DNA from: Diadophis punctatus similis
Lineage: Eukaryota > Chordata > Lepidosauria > Squamata > Dipsadidae
DNA length: 64,000 nt
NCBI GenBank assembly: GCA_023053685.1
Contig: JALIGW010000010.1
Span: forward strand, 15,470,919-15,534,918
Direction of reading: 5' to 3'
The position numbers and the translations under genes are program-made. This document shows positions 42,118 through 54,200 of this stretch, in pieces (position 1 is the first letter of the stretch; each line of letters begins with the position of its first letter). The notes beneath the pieces are model-generated. The model saw only the letters and a program-made list of their open reading frames with translations, was not told where the DNA came from and searched no databases.

Positions 42118-43506
42118 GAGACTTCCGGGGGCGGGGCCATGGCGGAGCGAAGCTAAGAAGCAAATCACTGCAACTTAGCTCGAGTTTCTTCGTTCAGACT
42201 GCCGAAAATCCGCAGCGTGGAGCCTTGCAGGGGCTAGCGCGAGGAAGGGGATCATCGTGCGAGGACGGGAGGAGGTGCAAACCCCCGCTGAAGCAGATGG
42301 AAACCCCAAATCGGAGCGAAGAAGAAACCAGCAAACCACGCTGGTCCAGAGGTATGGCCGCCTGAGCATACAGCAAGGAAGGGAGAGATAGAGGAATGGC
42401 AAAATATTCGCAGATCATTGCAAACATCAGACAAATTGGATTACAGTTTTGACTTTCGGAGAATATTCCTTAAGAGAAGAGAACGATCGGCACCCCCAAA
42501 GACAATTGAGTCTCCAAAAAAAAAAAACCCAGCGGCGCCTTAGCGGAAAGGAGCGAAGGCGAGACAAATAAAACTAAATCAATAGACTGCTTTAAAGGGA
42601 TACGATCCAGAAAGAACTGCGGGATTACCGGAAAAACAGTTGAGGGTAAAAAAAAAAAAGGGACCTATGAGAAGATCATATTGGAAATACTCTGCAACTA
42701 AAGAGTGGGGGGAAAGGAGAGAGAACTGTGACCTTGAATAGACTATGAAACAGGAAAAGAAGATCGAAGACGCCACCCCCAAAGAGACATTTGTAAGATA
42801 TAGCATATGATACCCAATTAACTTGAAAACTTTAACGTATATATTGAGTAAATCAACATTTTGATAGTTAAACTCTAACACTTAGTTACTAAAGCTATTA
42901 AAGTTAAGATTAATGTGTGTGGATATCTAAGTAATTAAATACTACGGTTATTAGTACATATTAGTTTTTCTTTTTATGGAAAATAAGAAATAAGAAATAA
43001 GACTTTAAGAGGTATTAACAATAATTTAAACTAAGAAATTGAATTAAGTGAATTTACATATATATATATTTATAGACATTTTCTTTGACCTTTTTTTTTT
43101 CTTCTTCTTTCTTCTTCTTCTACTATTATTGAATATTAAACTACTTAAACTGTTTAGATTGTGAATTAACAAAGATAGGAATTGTTAGTAAATATTTTTT
43201 GATTTATATAATGAAAAGATAAATAGCAATAATAATAATAATAATAAGCTCTTAATAGAAATCTACAAAATAGAAAATTGATATTTAAATGATTAAGAAC
43301 TAATCCTTCTTTTCTATCTCCCTATCTCAAAACACGAACAATACTCTCCAATACTCTCCCTTATTGTACTTTAATGAATTTCCGACTTTTATTCGATTCC
43401 TTTAAACTTTAGACTCGCTACTCCATTTCATTCTTCCCTCTTCTTCTCCTTAGTAGCTAGTAATAAATTTATGAAAGTGTGGAATAACTTTTTCAGCAAA
43501 GTGATC
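42118..43506 (+). promoter_or_regulatory. L1 5'UTR / internal promoter region
   Basis: The first 30 bases contain an ETS-like ACTTCCGG box (42121-42128) and an ATGGCGG core resembling a YY1 site (42140 region). YY1 positions the start of human L1 transcription; function here is inference. The proximal 350 bases are GC-richer than the AT-rich remainder. Pyrimidine and (AAT)n tracts occur at 43090-43250. Confidence 0.55.
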
Positions 43507-44580
43507 ATGTCAACAACAACTACTGTGACTAAACCAATTAAGAAACCAACTCCGGTAACACCTTCAGCAACAGGGCAAAAACTGATAACAGAGATGGCAA
43601 CTACTGAAAAACAAGGACAAGCACCTTCACTACACACTATGCAGGCCACATTAGATAGAATACAAGAATTTATGATGACACAACAAGAAACAATGGTTAA
43701 AATGCAGCAAACAATATTTAATAATCAAGAACAGACCAATGAAAATTTTGAAGAAGTCAAGGGAAACATCAAAAAATTAGATAATAGAATGGAGGTAATC
43801 CAGGGAGTGGTAGCAAAACATGAACATCAAATTAAAAATTTAGAAGAAAAAACAGACATAACCGACAAAAAAATAGAGGAAACAGAAGAATTACTAAGAG
43901 CAAAAAACAAAGAATTAGAGGGAGCTATCGCCCTCCTCGAAATGGAGAAATCAGCATTCTACTTAAGGTTCCAAAACATACCAGAGGTGAAAGAGGAGGA
44001 ATTGCGTGAACAGGTAGTAGAGATATTAGCAGTAGCTTTACAGGTAGAAAAAGAAGAAATAAATAGACACATAGATGAAATTTACAGAGTACAAACAAAC
44101 TTTGCCAAAAGACATAAACTACCCAGGGAGGTACATGTACGATTCACAAAAAAAGCAATAAGAGATGAAATTTATAAAACCACGAGAATGGAACAAATAC
44201 TACATAAGGAAAGAGAAATCAATGTATTAAAACAAATTCCCAAACGAATAAGAGAAAAGAGAAGAGACCTACAATACTGTACTGCAAAACTAATAAGGCA
44301 AGAAATTCCTTTTAGGTGGTTGATTCCGGAAGGAATACTAGTGACGTGGAAAGGAAAAAAAATTAAGATAGAAACAATGGAAGAAGCAGATCAATTTATC
44401 GAAACACACTTAGAAAAGGAAGGAGAGAGCAGTGCAGAGGGAGAGGGACAAAGCCAGGAAGAAAAAGAAATGATAGAAGAAATGGAGAGAATGAAAAGAC
44501 AAGAGAGAGAGGGAGATAGGAGGGTGAAAACAAAAGAAGTAAAGACCGCGAGATTAACAAGAGCAACAAGTAAAAAATAA
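43507..44580 (+). CDS. L1 ORF1p
   Basis: The start at 43507 (MSTTTTVTKP) is preferred over the in-frame ATG at 43471 because it begins the recognisable Thr-rich N-terminus. Order: low-complexity N-terminus, Met/Gln-rich then Glu/Lys coiled-coil (residues about 60-155), RRM ('EKSAFYLRFQNIPEVKEE', 'HIDEIYRVQTNFAKR'), C-terminal domain ('EINVLKQIPKRIREKRRDL') and a charged tail. It is intact, with no stop. It stops at 44578-44580, one base before the ORF2 ATG. It binds L1 RNA as a trimer and supports reverse transcription. Confidence 0.92.
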   Translation: MSTTTTVTKPIKKPTPVTPSATGQKLITEMATTEKQGQAPSLHTMQATLDRIQEFMMTQQETMVKMQQTIFNNQEQTNENFEEVKGNIKKLDNRMEVIQGVVAKHEHQIKNLEEKTDITDKKIEETEELLRAKNKELEGAIALLEMEKSAFYLRFQNIPEVKEEELREQVVEILAVALQVEKEEINRHIDEIYRVQTNFAKRHKLPREVHVRFTKKAIRDEIYKTTRMEQILHKEREINVLKQIPKRIREKRRDLQYCTAKLIRQEIPFRWLIPEGILVTWKGKKIKIETMEEADQFIETHLEKEGESSAEGEGQSQEEKEMIEEMERMKRQEREGDRRVKTKEVKTARLTRATSKK

Positions 44581-44581
44581 G

Positions 44582-47500
44582 ATGCAAAATCAAATTAAAA
44601 TATTTTCAGTTAACATAAATGGAATCAATTCACCAATAAAAAGAAGACAAATACTCAACAGACTACAGAAACAAGGTTCAGACATTACATGTTTACAGGA
44701 AGTTCATATTAAAAAAGAAGAATATAAGTTATTACAATATCCCAAGATAGGTAATCTCTTTACATCCCTGGCCGACTCAAGGAAAAGAGGAATAGCATTA
44801 TATATCAAAAATTGGTTAACCCCTAAACAAATATATAGAGATACAGAAGGAAGAATACTCATAGTGGAAATTACAATAGACAAAACTAAAATATTACTAA
44901 TAGTTATCTACGCCCCTAACAATGGACAAAAAGAATTTTATAAAAAACTATACCAACAAATCATTAAATTAGACAGAGAAAACATTTGTATAATCGGAGA
45001 TTTTAATGCAGTGGTAGATGTTAAAGAAGATTATAAAACGGGACCAAAAAAAAATATGGAAAGGAAAACTCTACCAAAATTTTTTTTTGAAATGGTGAAT
45101 GAATTTAAAATAAAAGATATATGGAGAGAAAGACACCAGAAACAGAATCAATATACATATTTTTCAAACCCACATCAATCCTGGTCTAGACTCGACATGG
45201 TCTGGTCAAATATAGAACCAATTATTAAAATAGAGAGTGTAGAAATAGAACCTAATACGTGGGCGGACCATAACCCTATAATAATTACAATAAGAGGAAC
45301 GAGTAAGCTAAGAAGGAGATGGATGATGAACCAGAAAACAATAAAAGAAAAAGAATTTAAACAATATATGGAGAAAGAATTAACTTTCTTTCTACAGGAG
45401 AATTGGAACGAGGACACATCTATACAAAATATTTGGGACACTATGAAAGCATATATAAGAGGATTAACTATTGCATACTCTATTAAAAGAAATAAAGATA
45501 AAAATAAGCAAATTAAGGACTTACAAAACAAGATAGGGGAATTGGAACATAAATTACAAGAGATGCCACAAAATAAAGAAATAAAAGAAGAAAAAGAATT
45601 AACTAAACACAAAATAAATCTAATACTACAAGAAGAAATCGCATTAAAAATTAAGACATCCAAACAGAATTATTTTGAACATGCTAACAAACCAGGCAGA
45701 TGGTTGGCCTACAGATTAAGAAAAAAAAAGGAAAAAAAAACAATACAACAATTAGAAGATTCGCTAGGGAAAATGCAGTTTGAAATAGAGGGAAAAAAAG
45801 ACATAGCAAGAGAATATTATAGAGAGCTATATAGTAAGGATACTATACAACTCCAGAGCATACAAGAGTATTTAAAAAATTCTAATATAGTGCAACTACC
45901 AGACGATATTAAAGATAAGATGGATGAAGAAATAACATTGATTGAATTAGAAAAAGCTATTAGAAATCAGAAAAACAATAAAACCCCAGGACCGGATGGT
46001 ATTCCAGCAGAGTACTACAAAGAATTACAAACGATTTTAAAAAATATACAACTAATTACATACAATGAAGTACTAACAAAAGGAGCAATCCCAGATTCAT
46101 GGACAGAGGCACTAATAACAATCATTCCAAAAGACATCAATATGAAACATAAGATCCAGAGTTACAGGCCAATCTCGCTCTTAAATTCAGACTACAAAAT
46201 CTTTGCGTCTATAATGGCGGAAAGACTAAAAAAACACTTACCAAAATTATACATTTAGATCAAAATGGCTTCCTACCAAATAGACATATTAAAAACAATA
46301 TAAGAACAATTACAAATATTTTAGAATACTATGAGACACACCCAGGGGAATCCATGGCACTCATATTTTTAGATGCCCAAAAGGCATTTGATAACCTAAA
46401 CTGGGACTTTATAATAAATCAATTGAATAAAATGAATTTTGGAGAGAATTACATAAGGACAATCAAATCAATATATTCAAAACAAACTGCTAAAATTCTT
46501 ATAAATGGAGAAACTTCAAAAAATTTCAATATAGAAAAGGGAGTTCGGCAAGGCTGTCCCCTCTCCCCATTATTATTTATACTATCATTGGAATCATTAT
46601 TACAAAAAGTAAGAGAAAATAAAGAAATAAAAGGACTTAAGATAAAAGAGCAGGAATATAAATTACAAGCATTCGCTGACGACTTGGTTTTCAACATAGA
46701 AGAACCATTAGAGACAGGACCAATTTTACTAAAAGAAATAAATGAATTCGGGAAAGTAGCAGGTCTGAAAATCAATAAACAAAAAACTAAAATAATAATC
46801 AAAAACCTGACAGACATACAAAATAAGGAACTAGAAAAGAAATTAGAACTACAAATTGTTAAGAAAATAAAATATCTAGGAATCAATCTGTCAGCAAAAT
46901 GCACTACAATAAAAGAAGCAAATTATATGGAAATTTTAAAACAAATTGAAAAAAAATTAGATAAATGGAATAAATTACAAATCTCTCTAATTGGTAGAAT
47001 CGCAGCGATTAAAATGTCAATATTACCTCAAATTTTGTACCTATTCCAAACCATTCCAATCAAATTAGAGAAAAAATATTTTGAACAACTAAATAAAATA
47101 CTAACCAAATTTATATGGGCCGGAAAAAAACCAAGAATTAAATTAAAATATTTACAACAAAATAGGAATCAGGGAGGATTCGGACTACCGGACTTTGAAT
47201 TATATTATCAAGCATCCGCCTTAACATGGATAAAGGATTGGATTCAAATTAAAAATAGACGTTTACTGGTACTAGAAGGTTATGACTTACATTTAGGGTG
47301 GCATGGATTCCTCTGGGATGATAAACATAAAACACACTCATACTTCAAAAGACATAAAATTAGAGACTCTCTCTTAGGAACTTGGCTTAAGATCAAAAAA
47401 CAATACTACACTAAAATACCACCCTGGTTCTCTGGTATGGAAGCCATTACACACCCAAACACAACGAATCTGGAAAAAATGGTCACATATGAAGAAATAC

Positions 47501-48330
47501 TGGAAGAAGGAGGTGCCATAAAATCTATAGCAAAACTGGAACAAGAAGGAATCAAGATTGATTGGTGGCCATATTTCCAAATTAGGAACAGATTAGAAAA
47601 CGACAAGAGAAAATATGGAATACAAAAACTCAAATCAGAATTAGATAAAATTTTACTAGATCAAGAACCAAAAGCAATAACTAAAATATACAAATTTCTT
47701 CTAAAAAACAAAACACAAAAAGACATAATAAAAGGAAATATGATATGCTGGACGAAAAATTTCGGACATGAGATGCAAATTAATGAATGGGAAAAAATTT
47801 GGAACCAAAACTACAAAATGACAAAATCAGTTTCATATAAAGAAAATTATTATAAAGTATTCTATAGATGGCACCTCCCTCCAGCGAGATTGGCAAAAAT
47901 GTATAAAAACTTATCACCAAATTGTTGGAGATGCCAACACAAAATTGGATCTTACTATCATATGTGGTGGACCTGTCCAAAAATAAAAGCCTTCTGGAAT
48001 ACAATCAAAAACTGGTTAAAAGAAATCACACAACAAGATATAGATATCACACCGGAAATTTTCCTATTGGGAAACATAAATCAAAAAATGCAAAAGAAAT
48101 ACTATTATATTATTCTACATATACTAACAGCGGCGAGAATAACGATAGCACAAAATTGGAAATTAAACGATATTCCCGAGGAAAGCAGTGTAATTAGTAA
48201 AATCCTGGACTGTGCCGAAGCAGATAAACTAACCATGGAACTGAAAGGAAAGGAAGACTCCGACTACTATGAAATCTGGAATTTATTTTACAATTGGTAC
48301 GAAAAACGAAAACAAATAACATCAATGTAA
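44582..48330 (+). pseudogene. L1 ORF2 (endonuclease-RT), single frameshift
   Basis: Frame 1 runs 44582-46258 and frame 2 continues, with overlap of homology, to 48330. Endonuclease: 'VNINGINSP', 'DITCLQEVH', 'IVIYAPN', 'CIIGDFNAVVD', and ADH where SDH is usual. RT: 'KTPGPDGIPAEYYKE', 'SYRPISLLNSDYKIFASIM', 'FLDAQKAFDNLNW', 'RQGCPLSPLLF', and catalytic FADD at 46672-46683. C-terminal Cys motif: 'CWRCQHKIGSYYHMWWTC'. The frame shifts by one base near 46245, just before the RT palm, with a TAG at 46256. No other lesion was seen in about 1,248 codons. Confidence 0.9.
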
Positions 48331-48794
48331 TAAATAGAAATATAAGCCAAATAAGGCATATAGAAATTGAACTAGAGAATTTATAGAGAAAACAGTTATA
48401 TTGTATTACTATATATGTATACTAAGATATTACTAAACCAACAATGCCTTATTTTTCTTTTTTCTGTACTATTATTACTATTATTATCTATACTACTACA
48501 AATATTACTATTGTTATATCATTATAAATATTATGGTTAAACTTTACTACCACTACGTTTGATTTATAAAACACAATGCAAAATATGAGACAAGATTCGA
48601 AAACCATGTTAAATTAAATGTTAAATATATATTTGCCGTAGAACAGACGATAGAAATAGACAGCTTTATAGCTGTATGCGCTTTTTATGTTTTGTATATG
48701 TTTATATTGTACTTGTCAATGTCGTAAATGTTTTTCTTTTGTATGTTTCTGTTTTTTAAATGTAAATAACTTAATAAAAACTATTTAAAAAAAA
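48331..48794 (+). other. L1 3'UTR
   Basis: AT-rich with no G-rich tract, ending 'taacttaataaaaactattt' plus A8. It differs from the G-rich 3' ends of the ORF1-only copies. Confidence 0.8.
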
Positions 48795-48944
48795 GAGATA
48801 TTGCTTTACTGACTAAAATACTCTGTTTGAATGTTTGTGAGTTGCATAATTATTTGGATGTTGGTCATGGGGACAGAACAGCTGGGCTCCCATGGCTGCG
48901 AGTGCCAAGGCATAGCTAGAATTTGAAGAAAAGGCTGTGCTGCT

Positions 48945-49152
48945 GTGGCGGAAAGAACCAGAGCAACACCTGGCAGCTTGGATGAGAAGACGCGAGCGAG
49001 TCGGCGGCTGCTCTCGTCGGTAACTGAGCCCACCACGCCAATTGGAGTAAGGCAAATTGGCGCAGTGGGCTCAGTTACCAGCAAGAGTCGCCACTGCCTT
49101 GCTTGCGCCTTCTCATCCAAGCTACCGGGTGTTGCTTCGGTTCTTTCCACAC
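48945..49152. repeat. Long inverted repeat in hAT-D
   Basis: Arms of about 104 bp (48945-49048 and 49049-49152) meet with essentially no loop, e.g. 'ggtaactgagcccac' against 'gtgggctcagttacc'. Mismatches are scattered, indicating age. Confidence 0.88.
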
Positions 49153-50593
49153 TCGCTGCCGTGGGAGCCCAGCACTGCGGTTCTCCTCATTCCAACCAGC
49201 AGCCTCTGCTCATGTCAAGAAGCCAGCGGCCAGGGAGGAGAAGGCCAAGGATGGGCACAAGGTGATGTGCTGCTTCTGAGCCAGTTTGAGCAGGGACCAG
49301 AGAGCTGCATGGGAACGGCTCGCCCAAAAGAACGGCAGAGCCTTGCAGCTTTTATCTGCTGGCTGGCCTCCGGGTAAGGCCCCTTCTCCTCTCCCCTTTC
49401 CCTTCCCATAGTGTCCTGTTTTTCCAAACACCCAGGCCAGGTGAAGCAGCAATTCCCAGGGAGGTGCCCCCACCGAGGAGGCTCAGGCTGTATCCCACGG
49501 CTTGCATAAACCACTCCCGCCCCTTTAAAAATGGCAACCTGGTGCTTCCCTCTGGCGCCCAGGGCCGGCAAGCAGCTCTTTCAAGAACTAGAGGAGGGGA
49601 GGCAGGCGCGCTGGCAGAGACGGGCTTGTTGCTCGTTCTGCTGCGACCCCAAACGCCTTGTTGTGCCTCACGGGTGCTCTGTCCACCGGGGAACCAAAGC
49701 GGCGAAACACCGCCTTCCACTGGCCCTGCATCCCCAGGTGCAGCTCCAGGCAGAAGGGCTTGCTTTAGTCCCAGGCTGGAGTATCGAGGAGGCAATGGCG
49801 CCAGCATGAAGGGAAACCATGCAATCAGAGGCCTGGCTGCCGCAGCCTGCAAGAAAATCTTCGGCGCCACTGGCATAACAGGCCTGCCCACCCTGGTGCA
49901 AGCCCTGGAGGCAGAGGAGGAAGGGGAGGGGGTGTCAGCCTCGGGGGCAGAACAAGTGGGTGACCTGTGAAGGGGCTGCAAAAGAATGCACTCAGGATGC
50001 AGCTGCTTCCCCAGAAAAAGCAGTGTAGCTGCTGACAATTGGGGGGGGGCGAGTACCAAAGGAGCAGCTCTTCCCATTGTGGCTGTTGCAATGAATATGA
50101 GAAGCCAGCCAATGTTTTGAGCATGGTTAACATCTCCAGCCTAATGAGTTCTCCGTTAACACTCACCACACCTGTCAATTTACCAACTCCAGTTACTGCA
50201 CCAGTGAACATTGCACATCCAGTTGCTATCACCTCACCAATGAATCTCCCAACACCAATGACATTAGCTGGCCCTTTAAATATAGCCATGAGACCTGTGG
50301 AAAGCATGGCTTTCCTTCCCCAGGCATTGCCAATCTCTCCCCTCCCCAGTAAAAAAAACATAGAGCAAAAACTTCATGCAGTATTAAAAAGAATAGAAAA
50401 GGGGGCTGCTGTGTATTTTTTAATGGACTGCTAAATTGGCAAAATGGACTGTTAATTGGCCACGCCCACCCAGCCACATGACAACCTAGCCACACCCACC
50501 CAGCCACATGACCATCTAACCATGCCCACCCAGCCACACCCACCTAGCCACACCCACAGAACCTGTTGTTAAATTATTTGAATCCCACCACTG
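49153..50593. other. hAT-D right part, no gene supported
   Basis: GC-rich with several long chance ORFs on both strands (for example 50077-49352 minus and 49464-49970 plus) that show no family motif. The final 150 bp consist of 'cacccacccagccaca' repeats typical of the subterminal region. Confidence 0.6.
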
Positions 50594-51049
50594 TCCAGAT
50601 CCTGAGAGGATCCTGCCCAGATCCTCAGCTTTCATGTGGCTTCTGAGCTTCTTCCAACTCCAAGTTAGGCACATAATGGGGCCCGTGGGCACAGGTGCAC
50701 TGTGGGAACACTTTGCTTTCCAGCAGCTCCACATTGGTCCCTCCAGGCCTGTAAAAGAACCCCTGCATTCCCACCACCCACGTCAAGCCGGCCATGCCTA
50801 CCCAGCCACATCCACCTAGTTGTGGTGACCTGGCTGTGACCATTCAGTCATGCTCACCTGGCTACTGTGAGCCTTACATGCAACTGGCCCTTTGAGGGCA
50901 ACCAGAATGCTGATGCAGCCTCAATGAAATTGAGTTTGATATCCCTGGTCTTCACTGTACCCATTATACATTACATATAAGCTATGAAACAGTTTATGTT
51001 GCCAGAAAGATACTCTTAGGACAAATAGTGCTGTAAATGATATTTATAG

Positions 51050-51204
51050 TGTAGTGTTCCGGAGAGCCTCAAGAGGGCATGCGCACGAGCGGGAAGTTAG
51101 AGAGCCAGGATTGGCTGAGCCGCCCGAGGCAACAGTATAAAAGGTTGCTGTCACCCAGTGACAGCTGCATTCCTGTCAGATCGTTCTGAGTTGTACTTCG
51201 ATAA
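51050..51204 (+). mobile_element. Gypsy-like 5' LTR, truncated
   Basis: It starts TGTAGTGTTCCGGAGAG and matches 55106-55250 of the 3' LTR closely, including the TATA box 'agtataaaagg'. It is cut at 51204 by the tail of an L2. It is preceded by TATAG (51045-51049), the left target-site duplication. Confidence 0.85.
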
Positions 51205-54200
51205 CTTAATTTAATTTAATTTAATTTAATTTAATTTAATAAACGTTCTTATAAGCCGCCCAATCCTGTAGGACTCAGGGCGGTGTACAGCATGAAAAAG
51301 AACAATGACATAAAAACATCATAATTTAAAAACAATACATTATTTTTTTAAAAACCACTCATTCATGGGGGAATCTGATCTTCTTTTTCACCCTGCCTGC
51401 CGGAAGAGCCATGTTTTTACGGCTTTACGGAAGGCCAGTAGAGTGGGGATAGTCCGGATCTCTGGTGGGAGTTGGTTCCAGAGGGATGGAGCTCCCACAG
51501 AGAAGGCTCTCCCCCATGGCCCCACCAACTGACATTGTTTGGCCGATGGGACCTGGAGGAGGTCCACTCTGTGGGACCTAACTGGTTGTAGGGAGGTGTG
51601 TGGTAGGATGCGGTCCCGAAAGTAGCCTGGTCCTGAGCCATGTAGGGCTTTAAAGGTCAAAACGCAACTAAAATTGCGACCGGAGACTAATAAGCAACCA
51701 ATGCAGCTGGCGGAGAATGGGTGTAACGTGGGTGTATCTCGGCACACCCACCACAACTCGCGCAGCTGCATTCTGTACCAATTGCAGTCTCCGGATGCTC
51801 TTTGAGGGTAGCCCCATGTAGAGCGCATTACAGTAGTCTAGCCGTGAAGTGACAAGGGCATGAGTGACTGTGAGCAAAGCCTCCCTCTCCAAGTAGGGTC
51901 GCAATTGGTGCACAAGACGGATCTGTGCAAAGGTCCCCCTAGCCACAGCTGAAAGATGTTGCTTCAATTTTAGCTGTGGGTCTAGGAGAACACCCAAATT
52001 GCGAACCCGTTCTGAGGGAGTCAATTTTTCTCCCTCAAGAACCAAGGAGGGGAAGTCAACATAATCCCTGGGGGGCAATATCCACAGCCACTCAGACTTG
52101 TCAGGGTTGAGTTTGAGCCTATTCACTCCCATCCAGACCCTCACATCGTCCAGACAGTGACACATTACATCAACTGCTTCCCTGAACTGAGACAGGGTGG
52201 GGATGTACAACTGGGTATCATCAGCATACTGCTGATACCTCACCCCAAGTCGTCGGATGATCTCACCCAGCGGTTTCATGTAAATGTTAAACAGGATGGG
52301 CGAGAGGACGGAGCCCTGAGGCACCCCGCAAATCAGGGGCCTAGGGGCCGACCTCTGCCCTCCTGTCAACACCGACTGTGTCCTATCGGAGAGGTAGGAG
52401 GAGAACCACCATAAAACGGTGCCTCCCACTCCCACCTCCCCGAGTCGACGCAGAAGGATACCATGGTCAATGGTATCGAAAGCCGCTGAGAGGTCAAGTA
52501 ACACCAGGATGGAGGAATGACCTCCATCCCGCCAGAGATCATCCATCAGAGCGACCAAAGCAGTCTCCGTACTGTAGCCGCGCCTGAAACCCGATTGAAA
52601 GGGATCCAGATAATCAGTGTCCTCCAATAACCGCAGGAGTTGGAGCGACACCACTTTCTCAACAACTTTACCCATGAAGGGTAAGTTGGAGACTGGACGG
52701 AAGTTCTTTAAATCCGCTTGGTCCAGGGAAGGCTTCTTGAGGAGGGGCCTCACCACCGCAGCTTTTAAGGGCTGTGGGATGGACCCCTCTCTCAAAGATG
52801 CGATCACAACAGCCTGGAGCCAGCCGCGTGTCACCTCCGTGCTGGCTGAGACCAGCCAGGAGGGACACGGGTCCAATAAACAAGTGGAGGCACTCATCAC
52901 TCCTATGGCCTTGTCCACATCATCAGGAGTGATAGGCTCAAACTCATCCCATATAACAGGACTAAGACTCACCCCTGTCGTCTCGGCTTGCCCTGTCCAA
53001 ATGGAGTCCAGGTCTGTCCGAATCTGAGTGACTTTGTCCACCAGAAACTGAGAAAATTCCTCAGCTCTGCCCTGCAAGGGTTCCTCAGCTCCCTCCTTAG
53101 CAAGAAGGGAGCGATTCACCCTAAACAGGGTGGCTTGCCGGGAGTCGGCGGATGCAATAAGGGCAGAAAAATGTGCACATTTTGCTGCCCGTATCGCCAC
53201 TAAGTAAGACTTAATGAAAGTTCTTAAAAGTGTCCGGTCAGATTCAGCTTTACTTGCTCTCCATCGTCGCTCTAGGTGTCTCTTTTGGCGCTTCATCTCC
53301 CGGAGTTCCTCAGTAAACCAAGGAGCCCTCCTGTATCCGCTGCCACGGAGAGGCCTCAAAGGCGCAATTCGATCTAAAGCCCCCGTTGCTGCCCGGTTCC
53401 AGGCAGCCACTAGAGACTCAGATGAATTGTGTACCAGGGATTCAGGTATTTCCCCAAGTTCCCTCTGAAATCCTTCGGATTCCATTAGGTGCCTGGGGTG
53501 GAACCACTTAATCGGTTCCGCCTCCTTGCGGTGGAGGAGTGGTGCCATAAAATCCAACCTCAGAAGTCAGACCTCCCTCATGAGTCGGACCCTGAACTAC
53601 TTGGGACAGGTCCATGGTTGTCATGGAAGCCATGAACTCCTAGACTGCCTCCGAGGTTTCGCCGGGCGATGGCAGATTGAAGTCCCCCAGCACCATCAAC
53701 CTGGGGAACTCAATCACCAGCCCCGCTATCGCCTCGAGCAGAACAGGCAGGGCCTTTGCAACGCAGCTAGGAGGCAAGTACATTAGCAAAAGGCCCACCT
53801 GAACTCCTAAGTCCAACTTCAGAAGGAGCGTCTCACACCCAACAATCTCCGGGGCAGGCTCCTTCGAGGACATAGATTCTGGTGAGCTATAATAGCCACT
53901 CCTCCACCCCTTCCCTGGGGTCGCGGCTGATGCTGAACTGAGAAACCATCCGGGCACATCTCGGAGAGGTGAACCCCCCCTCCTGGCCCAGCCAGGTCTC
54001 AGTAATGCATGCCAGGTCCGCCCCCTCTTCCAGGATAAGCTCCCGTACAAGGGGGGCCTTGTTAGTAATCGACCTGGCATTCAACAGCAGCAGCAGCTTG
54101 AGCCCAGGGCCCTGACATCCCTGGTTACCAGGTACTCGGGCTGAGCTAGATGGAACCAAACCAGAGGGGCCAGAACAAGGGATCACTTGAAGACAGCGAG

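Larger units (their letters stand above)
42118..48794 (+). mobile_element. Full-length L1 retrotransposon (one frameshift)
   Basis: It is flanked by a perfect 10-bp target-site duplication GAGATATTGC (42108-42117 and 48795-48804). Structure: ~1.35-kb 5'UTR starting with an ACTTCCGG box and a 'ccatggcggag' motif, ORF1 (43507-44580), ORF2 starting one base after the ORF1 stop (44582), a 465-bp 3'UTR, AATAAA and an A-run. Both ORFs have all expected domains, and the only coding lesion seen is near 46245 in ORF2. It is inserted in hAT-D. Its 5'UTR lacks the hairpin of the ORF1-only elements. Confidence 0.93.
40272..50593. mobile_element. hAT-D inserted in hAT-C, containing a full-length L1
   Basis: Ends are inverted: left 'cagtggtgggattcaa' and right, read inward, 'cagtggtgggattcaa', identical over 16 bases. 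The flanking octamers GCCAGATC (40264-40271) and TCCAGATC (50594-50601) match seven of eight. Net of the 6.7-kb L1 the element is about 3.6 kb. It is nonautonomous: no transposase is seen. The interior carries ~165-bp direct repeats (40512-40690 and 40960-41125), a segment at 41345-41385 that recurs inverted at 49175-49215, and a ~200-bp hairpin at 48945-49152. Confidence 0.87.
36398..50947. mobile_element. hAT-C: outer hAT element containing ORF1-only copy 4, hAT-D and an L1
   Basis: Ends: left 'cagatatgtcaaactcaagg' and right, read inward, 'cagggatatcaaactcaatt'. The flanking octamers are GTCTTGAC (36390-36397) and GTCTTCAC (50948-50955), matching seven of eight. It spans 14.5 kb, but only about 1.4 kb is its own sequence (36398-37382, a few tens of bases between the two insertions, and 50602-50947). 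No transposase remains. The pairing of the two ends is inferred from the inverted termini and the near-perfect duplication. Confidence 0.7.

Noticed and set aside
45175..45663. 162-codon minus-strand ORF
   Set aside because: Shadow of the L1 ORF2 endonuclease region on the opposite strand.
49352..50361. Minus-strand ORFs of 241 and 178 codons
   Set aside because: They overlap plus-strand ORFs of equal quality inside the hAT-D interior. No transposase motif or conserved domain.
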